A program made the translations under genes and the position numbers. 64,000 nt of DNA. Origin: Methanospirillum lacunae. Its GTDB lineage: Archaea > Halobacteriota > Methanomicrobia > Methanomicrobiales > Methanospirillaceae. Positions within the stretch are counted from its first letter, which is position 1. The number at the start of each line of letters is the position of its first letter. The DNA is taken from NCBI RefSeq assembly GCF_046195335.1, contig NZ_CP176093.1, one strand, 5' to 3'. Below, piece by piece: positions 45,872-54,322 of the stretch. The notes under the pieces were generated by a model. That model was not told where the DNA came from, searched no databases, and saw only the letters and a list, made by a program, of their open reading frames with translations.

Positions 45872-47065
45872 ATGACGATTAATCTTTCCCAGGAGATCTG
45901 TGATACTTATCTGAGATGTCCTGTCTGTCACATTGAACAAAAATTACAATATGATGGTCATTTGAACCGGATAACATGTAACAATTGTAACACAATATTT
46001 CCTATTTCCCATGATATACCTGCACTAATGCATCATGATGAGATTCATCCTTTGAGTCATCAGTTCCTTGGATTGGAACAAAAGGCAGGCAATCAAAAAA
46101 ATCCCTTTAAATATCGTAGGATCAGTGTTTTTCATGTAATTCTGAGTGAATTTTTATATTTTATCATCAGTGTTCTCTTCTGGATTAAAAAGCCGCGGAC
46201 ATTTATTCATAATTGGTATAGGTGGATTACCGGGACTCCTTATAGCAATGACGTCCAAAGAGCACTTTACTATGGATGGAATAATTATTTTAATCTGTTG
46301 CTCAAAGGAGGTGAAATTAGTGCTTTTAGCAAGATGGGTTCATTTATTTCTGAACCTTCATTGGAGATTGGATGCGGCTCATGTGAAACAACAAACATGA
46401 TTTTTCGTGACAAAAAGAATGTAACCTTTGGTTGTGAGTATTTCATGAATAATTTCCACAATACATCTGGAGAGATGTATCGGGTTATTCATCATTATGT
46501 TGGTGGTTCAATTTCATCTCTCCCATTCTCCTCAAATGCATTCCAAAGTGTATACATGGTCCACATTATTGATCATATATCCCTTCTTGATATCTGGTTT
46601 AAAGAGTTATATAGAATCCTGAAGCCTGGAGGATTTCTGGTGATGGACACGTACTCAAAATACGTGTTTGATCTTTTACCGGGTGTCCGTTACCGATCGT
46701 TCATCTCAAAAAAATGGGCCCTTAATTATAAAACCTGGAGAGAAACAACCGAAAATCCCTATCGTGGAGGAATACCGCTAAAGTCAGATAATGAGTATTA
46801 TGCCACTGGAAGAAATTTGTTTACTATTGAAGAGTGGAAGGAAACCGGGGAGAAATATGGTTTTCACCTCATAGAACATCATTTTTTTACCGGAAAATTG
46901 TTTGCGTTATTTATGGATCTGGAATATCGTGGTTATTATCCCTCAATTACGAGCACTCTTCCAATTTATATGGCAATTGATGAGACTATCAAATCAGAGA
47001 AAACATCAACCCTGTCAGAAGAAGATGCAGGAAATGTCATTTTGGTTTTTCAGAAGAAGTGCTAA
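45872..47065 (+). CDS. Class I methyltransferase with N-terminal zinc-ribbon
   Basis: The 397-residue protein begins with a zinc ribbon (LRCPVCHIE then CNNCNTIFP, about 16-50) of the Trm112-like type, followed by a PALMHHDE link. The SAM-binding site is SLEIGCGSCETTNM (about 167-180). A later FQSVYMVHIIDHI and LKPGGFLVMDTYSK are typical of class I methyltransferases of the Methyltransf_11 type. It probably methylates a sugar hydroxyl, judging from its place between the synthase and SpsG-like gene. The target is unknown. Confidence 0.78.
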   Translation: MTINLSQEICDTYLRCPVCHIEQKLQYDGHLNRITCNNCNTIFPISHDIPALMHHDEIHPLSHQFLGLEQKAGNQKNPFKYRRISVFHVILSEFLYFIISVLFWIKKPRTFIHNWYRWITGTPYSNDVQRALYYGWNNYFNLLLKGGEISAFSKMGSFISEPSLEIGCGSCETTNMIFRDKKNVTFGCEYFMNNFHNTSGEMYRVIHHYVGGSISSLPFSSNAFQSVYMVHIIDHISLLDIWFKELYRILKPGGFLVMDTYSKYVFDLLPGVRYRSFISKKWALNYKTWRETTENPYRGGIPLKSDNEYYATGRNLFTIEEWKETGEKYGFHLIEHHFFTGKLFALFMDLEYRGYYPSITSTLPIYMAIDETIKSEKTSTLSEEDAGNVILVFQKKC

Positions 47066-47070
47066 TCACT

Positions 47071-48084
47071 ATGAAGAATCTAATTTTCCGGGTTGATGGA
47101 GGGAATGTGTGGGGAGTATCAATGGGACATGTGAAACGAACTCTTCACCTGGCAACCGAGCTTCGTCAAAAATATAATATAACCTTTTTAATGCAGGATT
47201 ATTCTGATGGTGTACAATATGTACAGGATAATGGATGGATGGTATCTACAATCCCTATTGGGATGGATTGCTCCAGATATCTTCTTGAATATTGTGAACG
47301 AGTCAACCCTGATAAGATAATATTTGATTTACCAGAATTTAACTATCCTGATTTCACCAAATATGCCCGGAAAAATAAAATAGATCTAATTGTCTTTGAT
47401 ATTAAGGGTCTGGTCAAGGGTGATCCTTCCTGTATAATCAATGATTCATTTGTCTCTGAATTTGTTCAGTATGATAATGTTGGTAAAGAAACGAAATTGT
47501 TTTCAGGACCTGAATATTTCCTTCTTCCTCGGGACTACCTGGTAGTTAAAAAACCGATAATTAGAGAAGAAGTTAAAAATGTCGTTATTTCGATGGGAGG
47601 ATCGGACCCCGCTGGATTAACGATCAAAATTCTCTCAAAATTGCCTCTTCAGGCTTCTCTTCACTATCATGTAATAATGGGTCCTGCCTTCCAACATTAT
47701 CAGGATATTGCTCAATTATGTAATGGAATCTCAAACGTGACGTTATACAAAGATCCACAAAATTTTATTGATATTCTGGCAAATGCAGATATTGCAATAA
47801 TTGCAGCCGGTAGAACACTGTTTGAATGTTCATATCTCGGATTACCCGTGGTAATTATCCCCTCAATTGATCATGAAAGTTCAACTGCAAATGAGTATTC
47901 CAGGATGACCGGATCAGTTAATCTGGGAATTTGGAAATCTGAAGAAACTCCGGATAAACTGGATAAAACTATGGAACTATACCTGAATAATTTTGAGTTA
48001 CGAAAAAAAATGTCTGAATCTGCAAAGAAAATAATTGATGGTAAGGGAATTTCCCGAATTCTGGACATTATCGCACTACATTAA
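47071..48084 (+). CDS. SpsG/PseG-like UDP-sugar hydrolase or glycosyltransferase
   Basis: Using the ATG at 47071 (a GTG at 47059 gives 4 more residues) the protein has 337 residues. It begins with FRVDGGNVWGVSMGHVKRTL, which fits the FRxDGG...GMGHVxR start of PseG/SpsG. It also contains VVISMGGSDPAGLT and the late AGRTLFECSYLGLP. PseG removes UDP from the 2,4-diacetamido sugar before the NeuB step. It is the only such hydrolase visible in the window. The two NeuB-like genes would both need one, so it may serve two pathways. Confidence 0.85.
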   Translation: MKNLIFRVDGGNVWGVSMGHVKRTLHLATELRQKYNITFLMQDYSDGVQYVQDNGWMVSTIPIGMDCSRYLLEYCERVNPDKIIFDLPEFNYPDFTKYARKNKIDLIVFDIKGLVKGDPSCIINDSFVSEFVQYDNVGKETKLFSGPEYFLLPRDYLVVKKPIIREEVKNVVISMGGSDPAGLTIKILSKLPLQASLHYHVIMGPAFQHYQDIAQLCNGISNVTLYKDPQNFIDILANADIAIIAAGRTLFECSYLGLPVVIIPSIDHESSTANEYSRMTGSVNLGIWKSEETPDKLDKTMELYLNNFELRKKMSESAKKIIDGKGISRILDIIALH

Positions 48085-48089
48085 TTATT

Positions 48090-49676
48090 ATGCCTGCCTG
48101 GACAATTCCTGACAAAAAAATCGTTGCAATAATAAAAAGTATTGAGGATGCCTATGATACAAATTCCCTAATCATTTTTGGGGTAAATTATTGGCCTCTG
48201 ATTAGACTTGAGATCCGTGAACAATTGATTAATCAGGAAAAATTTAATTTTAATAAAACTGAGAAATCAGAGAGCGTTATTAAAACAAAAGGCAAACCTT
48301 CAAATTTGTGGAAAAAAATAAAAAGTTTTTATGTTCTGTGGGAAAAAATTTTCCATGAGTGTCTTTTTAGATGTAGGGGGATCAAAAAAATTTCAGGTAC
48401 CCGGACAGATTGCCTTTTTCTGACATTGGATGGTGATCATCGGGAAATTTTAAATGACAAAAAATATAGTGCTGAATTTGATCCACTTATTCAACAGATA
48501 CCTGCAAATATTAAAGTGAAAAAAATTTTATACGATTGTGGCAGGCATAATGAGAATTCATATTATATTCCTGCTCATGGTGTAAATCCAAAAGGTTATC
48601 CCATTCAGTTCATTATTCTAAAAAAATATTTCAAAGTAAAAACCTGGAAATCCATCAATATAGATATTCTTAATCAGGTAATATCTCAAGAAACTAATGG
48701 CCTTGTTCGTCTTGAAAAAGAGGTTATTGTTGACAAGATAACATCATTATTGACCTATAGTAGATTTTTCTGTCATGCATTTCATCAGATAAAACCTAAA
48801 ATTGTATTTATGTCAACATACTATAACGTAGCATGGATGGGGGCCATTCTGGCAGCAAGAAAGATGAATATCCTGACTGTTGATGTCCAGCATGGTTGTC
48901 AGGGGAAGATACATTACATGTATTCATTCTGGTCAAAAACTCCAAAAGAGGGCTACGACCTATTACCACAGTTCTTTTGGGTATGGTCTGAATATTTTGC
49001 ACGTGTCCATAGGGAATGGATACCGTCAGACTGTTCCAAACACAAAGTAATAATCGGAGGGCATTTCTGGATGTATAAATGGATAAATAGTAATTTTAAT
49101 CATTTTAATCCGGAATGCAATCTCTTTTTCAATGAACTATCATCATATGAAAAAATTATCCTCGTAACAGTAGATTATACAAACCCTCCGATTCTTCCAC
49201 ATCTGCTTGATGCAATAAAAAAAACTTCTGGCCGATGGATGTGGCTCATTCGTCTTCATCCACTTCTTAAATCAAATCTCTATGACTTTTTGAATTTTTT
49301 CTCTAGTAATGGTATTGTTAATGTGGAAATAGAAAAAACGAACACTTACCCCCTTTATCCACTTCTGGAAAAGGTAGATCACCATGTTAGTTATATGTCA
49401 ACAGTAAGTTTTGAAGCAGCCGCTTTTGAAAAACCTACGACAATAATTCACAATGTGGGATTCGTTAATATGTATAAATTCATTCAATCCGGAAATTTTT
49501 CTTATGCAGATTCTTCAGAGGAATTAATTAGTTCTATTGAGCACCCGATTTCGGATTTTGAAGATTTGAAAAAAATACTGAATGTCAATTTTGTCGATTC
49601 TAATATTGCATTAAACAATTTGTTTAAAGAAGCAGGAATTTCATGCCATCTTACATTAAAGGAGAATAACCAGTAA
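48090..49676 (+). CDS. Putative GT-B-type capsule/surface glycan protein of unknown reaction
   Basis: I do not recognise an exact family for this 528-residue protein. It has no signal peptide or clear membrane helix. The segment TVDVQHGCQGKIHYMY (about 264-279) has the QHG motif seen in GT-B proteins of capsule synthesis and glycerophosphotransferases. The late segment VSYMSTVSFEAAAFEKPT has the donor-site pattern S-x-E-A-A of the same fold. It is the last gene of the long operon, starting 6 bp after the SpsG-like gene, and a terminator-like hairpin follows. A transferase for the operon's sugar is likely. Confidence 0.65.
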   Translation: MPAWTIPDKKIVAIIKSIEDAYDTNSLIIFGVNYWPLIRLEIREQLINQEKFNFNKTEKSESVIKTKGKPSNLWKKIKSFYVLWEKIFHECLFRCRGIKKISGTRTDCLFLTLDGDHREILNDKKYSAEFDPLIQQIPANIKVKKILYDCGRHNENSYYIPAHGVNPKGYPIQFIILKKYFKVKTWKSINIDILNQVISQETNGLVRLEKEVIVDKITSLLTYSRFFCHAFHQIKPKIVFMSTYYNVAWMGAILAARKMNILTVDVQHGCQGKIHYMYSFWSKTPKEGYDLLPQFFWVWSEYFARVHREWIPSDCSKHKVIIGGHFWMYKWINSNFNHFNPECNLFFNELSSYEKIILVTVDYTNPPILPHLLDAIKKTSGRWMWLIRLHPLLKSNLYDFLNFFSSNGIVNVEIEKTNTYPLYPLLEKVDHHVSYMSTVSFEAAAFEKPTTIIHNVGFVNMYKFIQSGNFSYADSSEELISSIEHPISDFEDLKKILNVNFVDSNIALNNLFKEAGISCHLTLKENNQ

Positions 49677-49685
49677 AATTTATCC

Positions 49686-49710
49686 ATCATTTTATAATGA
49701 TCTCTTTTGT
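49686..49710 (+). terminator. Candidate terminator after the long plus-strand operon
   Basis: ATCATT at 49686-49691 and AATGAT at 49696-49701 form a 6-bp stem with a TTAT loop, followed by CTCTTTTGT. It starts 10 bases after the stop codon of the gene at 48090. The stem is weak, so the call is tentative. Confidence 0.35.
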
Positions 49711-49878
49711 GCGATGTATTTTTTATTTTTTATATATCTGTGCTTATTATAAGTGATATTAATGATTGAAATGTCAATAATTTACAGTTTTTCGTAGAGT
49801 ATGAGAGTCATCAATGTAAATGTAACAAAATTAAAAATATACTCATTAATTATAATATTTAAACAGTTAAGGATAAAA

Positions 49879-50601
49879 ATGTGTGATCGAGTATCATTAA
49901 TCCGAAAAATGCCTAAACCATTAAAAGAGATTCTACGTTTTATAAGAAATAAATTGATAGATAAAAAATCATCTGAAATGGCATTTTGGAGGAACAGACT
50001 TAATATTGATAGTGGCGTTTTTAAAAATTCTCATTATCAGCGACTGATGTTAGGGATTGCCCAGGAACCTGACGATACCTTTTTAAGAGGAAAAATAGTA
50101 GCTGATTTTGGCTGTGGTCCAAGGGGGAGTTTGGTTTGGACTACATCACCAAGTTTACGAATAGGGATAGATGTGCTTGCAGATAAGTACGCTGATGAAT
50201 TTAAGGATAATATTATTTCTCATAATATGATATATCTTAAATCTACTGAAGATGTAATACCCCTCCCTTCAAATTTTGTTGATGTACTATTTACTTTAAA
50301 TGCCCTTGATCATGTCGATTCTTTTCCAAATATGTGTAGTGAGATTATCAGAATATTAAAGCCCGGAGGAGAATTTATCGGAAGTTTTAATCTGGATGAA
50401 CTTCCAACACCAACTGAACCTCAAAAACTTGACGAAGAATCTATTCATCAATATTTATTAAATAAACTTAATGTGGAATCCTACAGGATAACAAATCAAC
50501 GAAAAGATGAAGGATATGAAGCATTCTTTCATGGCAATCTGTCATATGAAAAAGGTAAGCCCGGGTATCTTTGGGTACGGGCACAAAAATTAACATTGTA
50601 A
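49879..50601 (+). CDS. Class I SAM-dependent methyltransferase
   Basis: I use the ATG at 49879, as AAGGAT lies four bases before it. An upstream ATG at 49801 would add 26 residues with no ribosome binding site. The protein of about 240 residues has the SAM motif VADFGCGPRGSLVW, followed by ALDHVDSFPNM and ILKPGGEFIGSFNL, as in Methyltransf_11-type proteins. It has its own likely promoter (TATTATAA near 49745) since a terminator-like hairpin precedes it. It converges with the HisF-like gene, and its target is unknown. It is A+T-rich. Confidence 0.78.
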   Translation: MCDRVSLIRKMPKPLKEILRFIRNKLIDKKSSEMAFWRNRLNIDSGVFKNSHYQRLMLGIAQEPDDTFLRGKIVADFGCGPRGSLVWTTSPSLRIGIDVLADKYADEFKDNIISHNMIYLKSTEDVIPLPSNFVDVLFTLNALDHVDSFPNMCSEIIRILKPGGEFIGSFNLDELPTPTEPQKLDEESIHQYLLNKLNVESYRITNQRKDEGYEAFFHGNLSYEKGKPGYLWVRAQKLTL

Positions 50602-50695
50602 TCAGTGATAATTCGAGAATTTAATTGTAGAAAAACTTTCACGTGAACTGTAATAAATATCGCAACTAAAAAATTGATAGTACTAAAAAAGGAAA

Positions 50696-51466
50696 TCAAG
50701 TACCGCTTAATATCATGTTTATTTCTTCCCGATCCGGATAATTAATTAAAACTGCCTTTTTTCTCCCGAAATATACAAATATGCTTCCTGCCGCTGCTGC
50801 TGAAGCACCTCCATCATGTATAACCTTTTTAATATCATCATAACTTCCGGCACCCCCGAGACCTATAACCGGTATTCTGACCCGATCAGTGATCTTTCGA
50901 ATCAGATTAATATCATATCCCGACATCATCCCATCATTATCAATAGAGTGGATGATGATCTCGCCTGCTCCTGCTTCTGCAATTATTTCTGCACATTGTA
51001 ATGGCTCTAAATTGGTCTCTTCAGTCCCTCCATGAGTCCAGACGTTGTACGAACCATTCACCCGTCTTCTGACATCAATTGAGACTACAATACTCTGAGA
51101 TCCGAATTCTCGTGCAGCATTTGTAATAAAATCCGGATATTTAATTGCATAAGAGGAAATACAGACCTTTTCAACACCCGACCGAAACAACTGATGCATA
51201 TCCTCAAGTGAGCGAACTCCTCCCCCGTAGGTAATTGGCATCCAACTTTCATCAGAAATCTTAGAGATGAGATCTAATGGAATATTGGATGTATCTGTTC
51301 GGGATGCCATGATATCAAGAATCATCAGCTCATCTACTTCATAGTCATTAAAAATTTTAATGGCGTAAATAGGTTCGCTGATATGATTTGGGTTCTTGAA
51401 CTGGATTGTCTTGACAAAAAGACCATCCTTTAAAAGCAGACATGGGATTACACGCTTTTGGAGCAT
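50696..51466 (-). CDS. HisF-like subunit of the amidino-sugar synthase system
   Basis: The protein (256 residues from the ATG at 51466) is a HisF-type barrel that begins RVIPCLLLKDGLFVKTI. In true HisF cyclases position 11 is the catalytic aspartate (CLDVKDG); here it is leucine, so the imidazole ring-forming step is probably not done. It retains the HSIDNDGM segment and LGGAGSYDDI. It pairs with the HisH-like protein upstream (4-bp gap) and a WbpG-like protein, the known trio for turning an N-acetyl sugar into an acetamidino sugar. It is therefore not a histidine gene. Confidence 0.87.
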   Translation of the reverse strand: MLQKRVIPCLLLKDGLFVKTIQFKNPNHISEPIYAIKIFNDYEVDELMILDIMASRTDTSNIPLDLISKISDESWMPITYGGGVRSLEDMHQLFRSGVEKVCISSYAIKYPDFITNAAREFGSQSIVVSIDVRRRVNGSYNVWTHGGTEETNLEPLQCAEIIAEAGAGEIIIHSIDNDGMMSGYDINLIRKITDRVRIPVIGLGGAGSYDDIKKVIHDGGASAAAAGSIFVYFGRKKAVLINYPDREEINMILSGT

Positions 51467-51470
51467 CAAA

Positions 51471-52079
51471 TCAGAGCCTTGCAAAATTTTTCATGAGTTG
51501 CTTTCCCTGTTTATGACTTTTTTCCGGATGGAACTGAACACCCCACACGAGATCCCGCCCTATGACAGATGAAAAATCATATCCGTAATTCGTTGTCGCG
51601 ATTACATCAGAACATACGACACATATTGGATGAAACGAATGAACGAAATAAAATCTGCTGTTGTCTGGAATCGAGTCGAAGAGAGGAGAATTATTTCTAA
51701 TGCGAACTTCATTCCAACCCATATGGGGAAGAGGGAGAATGTTATTTTCAAATCTAAATCGTTTTGTTTCTCCTTCAATGAGGCCTAGTCCGTCTCCGTT
51801 TCCCTCCTCACTTCTTTGTGTCAGTAAATGCATACCAAGACATATTCCAAGAATTGGCACCTTTTCATGTATGATACGCCTCCTCAGTAAACCACAGATC
51901 TCAAGATTTGACAGATTTTTAGCCCCGGTGCCAAAATTTCCCACTCCTGGAAGAATAATCCGATCTGCAGCTTCAATGGATTCTATCGATGATGATATCT
52001 GAACTTCTTCTCCCATTTGAACGAACTTTGCTGCAATAGAATGTACATTCCCAAGTCCGTAATCTAGAACAAGAATCAT
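51471..52079 (-). CDS. HisH-like glutamine amidotransferase subunit
   Basis: The 202-residue class I amidotransferase has the catalytic C80 in ILGICLGMHLL and the late His/Glu of VQFHPEKS. It supplies ammonia from glutamine. It lies between the HisF-like subunit (4-bp gap) and the WbpG-like protein (3-bp gap), so ammonia probably goes to the latter for amidino formation. No other his gene is present in this window. HisH of histidine synthesis is a homologue, but genome context argues against that role. Confidence 0.88.
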   Translation of the reverse strand: MILVLDYGLGNVHSIAAKFVQMGEEVQISSSIESIEAADRIILPGVGNFGTGAKNLSNLEICGLLRRRIIHEKVPILGICLGMHLLTQRSEEGNGDGLGLIEGETKRFRFENNILPLPHMGWNEVRIRNNSPLFDSIPDNSRFYFVHSFHPICVVCSDVIATTNYGYDFSSVIGRDLVWGVQFHPEKSHKQGKQLMKNFARL

Positions 52080-52082
52080 AAA

Positions 52083-53204
52083 TCAAATTTGTTTCGGTCC
52101 GATAAGATTGCGGATGATGCGGATGTACTGTGAACTATGAGCATAATCCGAGTTTTTACGTGGTGGCGCTGAAAGTATATCATCCATCATTGAATCAGAT
52201 ATTTCAAGTTTATTCATTATATATCGTCGATCATCTTTCTCCTGATCAGCTGAGTAGAAAACATCATTCATTTTTGCCATCGCTTCATCTTTTGTCATCT
52301 GACCCGATCGGATTAATGCAGAGAAATCCGTCCCTCTCTTATCGATTCCAAATTTAGTTGGGAGGTAGTATCCAAAAGCCCACCTGGTAAATATTGATTC
52401 GAAGTGGTGTCCACCATACCATTGCCAATTTAGTTCTCTCTCCATCAATTGCATTGCATCACGATAGGCAAAGTTCAGGTAATTCAGGGGATGAATTGTA
52501 GTAAGGCCGTTTAAACGATATTGCAATTGCTGAAAAAACGATCTTATTGGATATTTTTTAAGTGAAAGTTTACCATGCTTTTTATATACATCTCTGATAA
52601 AATCTGCATCTATACATGACCATTCTCGTGGTATCGGGCCCTCCCCCCTGAAATAACCTCCGCTAATGATATATGAGATTTTATTATCATATGCATATTG
52701 AAAAAGAGTGGAAATAATTGCATGATCGAGTGGTGCATCTATAGCAGGGATTGAAGCTTTAAAAAATGCCATCTGTAAATCCTTATACTCCTCCCAATCA
52801 ACTACAAATGTGTGGAGATCTACATCCAGCTTTCTGCAAGCATTTTTAATATTCTGAACAGCAATTTTTGAATCCATATTATTATCAAAATGAACTGCGA
52901 GAGGATTGAGACCCCATTCTTTAAGGAGATACAGGCAGTATGTACTGTCACGTCCTCCACTAAGGCCAATTATTGAATCGTACTCTTTACTTCTTCCATC
53001 ATTCTTCACTTTCTGAATCAAACTAGGTAATATGGATGATTTTTCATCATTACTTGAGTATTTCAAGTTCATACTCTCGTATTTCCGACAGTATGAACAT
53101 ATCCCTTCTTCATCAAAGAATATATCCGGAAATGTATTATCCAGAATACACCGGTTACAAGTTATTGTATTTATAGTATCACCCCTGGTAAAGAAATTTA
53201 ACAA
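52083..53204 (-). CDS. N-acetyl sugar amidotransferase (WbpG/PseA-like)
   Basis: The 373-residue protein has a zinc-like N-terminus with CNRCILDNTFPDIFFDE and CSYC, and the PP-loop ATP-pyrophosphatase motif GLSGGRDSTYCLYLL. WbpG/PseA-type enzymes use ATP and ammonia to turn an acetamido into an acetamidino group. The start is unusual. The first in-frame start, TTG at 53204, adds about 14 residues to the family start. A strong GGGGTGAT site lies at 53179-53186, four bases before an in-frame ATA, but no ATG or GTG follows. The stop of the upstream gene overlaps the TTG by a few bases. Confidence 0.86.
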   Translation of the reverse strand: MLNFFTRGDTINTITCNRCILDNTFPDIFFDEEGICSYCRKYESMNLKYSSNDEKSSILPSLIQKVKNDGRSKEYDSIIGLSGGRDSTYCLYLLKEWGLNPLAVHFDNNMDSKIAVQNIKNACRKLDVDLHTFVVDWEEYKDLQMAFFKASIPAIDAPLDHAIISTLFQYAYDNKISYIISGGYFRGEGPIPREWSCIDADFIRDVYKKHGKLSLKKYPIRSFFQQLQYRLNGLTTIHPLNYLNFAYRDAMQLMERELNWQWYGGHHFESIFTRWAFGYYLPTKFGIDKRGTDFSALIRSGQMTKDEAMAKMNDVFYSADQEKDDRRYIMNKLEISDSMMDDILSAPPRKNSDYAHSSQYIRIIRNLIGPKQI

Positions 53205-54310
53205 TCATAATATGATTGAATCGCTTTACATACGACTTCGACCTGTTCACTCATCATTTCCGGATACATTGGAAGGGACAAGGTTCGATTCTGAAATTTC
53301 CATGATACCGGAAAATCATCTTTATTATTGTTCATACCTGAATAAGCGGTAACGAATGGAAGAAATTTTGGATAATGAATTGCTGTTTGTATCCCTTTCT
53401 CTTCAAGAAACATTGCCAGATTATCACGTTTATCAGCTTCAACTGCATATACATGAAATACGTGAGAGGATTTATCACGGATTTTTGGCACAGAAATTTC
53501 GGATAAGTTTTGAAGTTTTAATTTGTATTCATCAGCGATCATCTGTCGTTTTGCATTCCACCGTTCAACGTATCGCATTTTTACAAGCAAAACTGCAGCT
53601 TGAATCCCATCAAGACGACTGTTGATTCCTTCAAATAGATGATCATGCTTCTTTAATGAACCGTGATTTGCATACCTCCTCATTTTCTCTGCAAGTTTAC
53701 TATCATTACATGTGATACAACCGCCATCACCATAAGCACCCAGGTTTTTACTTGGATAAAAACTAAATGTCCCAACATCTCCCAGGTTTCCTACTTTCTT
53801 CCCATGATATTCTGCGAAATGAGCCTGTGCACAATCTTCTATGAGAAATAAATTCCGATCCTCACAAATATCGCGGATTGGATCCATATCAGCCGGTTGG
53901 CCGTATATATGAACCGGAAGAATCGCCTTTGTATCTTTAGTTATCTTCTGTTCTATTAAAGAAGGATCGATTGTATAGTAATCTGGTTCGATATCTACGA
54001 AAACAGGTTTTGCACCGGTTATGCTTACACTTTCGGGTGTTGAGATCCAACTATGAGCGGATGTGAGTACCTCATCACCCCTTTTAATTCCCAGGCACTT
54101 TAAAGCAATATGCAAGGCGTCAGTCCCATTGCCAACACCTAAACAATGTTCAACTCCACACATGGATGCAAATGAGTTTTCTAACTGCTGCACATAAGTT
54201 CCTCTAATAAAAGAAGCAGAGGATATTACCTCATTTATGATTGTATCAATTTCATTTTTAATGAGATTATACTGAGTTATTAGATCAACAAATGGAATTT
54301 TTTCAGACAT
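53198..54310 (-). CDS. DegT-family sugar aminotransferase (WbpE-like), second set
   Basis: The 370-residue PLP enzyme has GNGTDALHIAL (60-70), IEDCAQAHFAE (157-167) and the lysine K188 in FYPSKNLGAYGDGG. The GAYGDGG ending of the lysine motif is typical of the C3 or C4 keto-sugar aminotransferases in WbpE/QdtB-type lines. It overlaps the amidotransferase by a few bases and follows an acyltransferase by 12 bp. This is the second such aminotransferase set beside the one at 29984. It shares the ALHxAL and CAQAH features with that enzyme but not the TTGEGG lysine-tail motif. Confidence 0.86.
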   Translation of the reverse strand: MSEKIPFVDLITQYNLIKNEIDTIINEVISSASFIRGTYVQQLENSFASMCGVEHCLGVGNGTDALHIALKCLGIKRGDEVLTSAHSWISTPESVSITGAKPVFVDIEPDYYTIDPSLIEQKITKDTKAILPVHIYGQPADMDPIRDICEDRNLFLIEDCAQAHFAEYHGKKVGNLGDVGTFSFYPSKNLGAYGDGGCITCNDSKLAEKMRRYANHGSLKKHDHLFEGINSRLDGIQAAVLLVKMRYVERWNAKRQMIADEYKLKLQNLSEISVPKIRDKSSHVFHVYAVEADKRDNLAMFLEEKGIQTAIHYPKFLPFVTAYSGMNNNKDDFPVSWKFQNRTLSLPMYPEMMSEQVEVVCKAIQSYYDC

Positions 54311-54322
54311 TATTTACCTGAA

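Noticed and set aside
40625..48084. Spore coat role implied by the names SpsE, SpsF and SpsG
   Set aside because: The families are general nonulosonate enzymes, and nothing in the window points to a spore-forming bacterium.
50696..52079. HisF and HisH as histidine biosynthesis genes
   Set aside because: The catalytic Asp of HisF is missing, no other his gene is near, and the neighbour is a WbpG-like amidotransferase.
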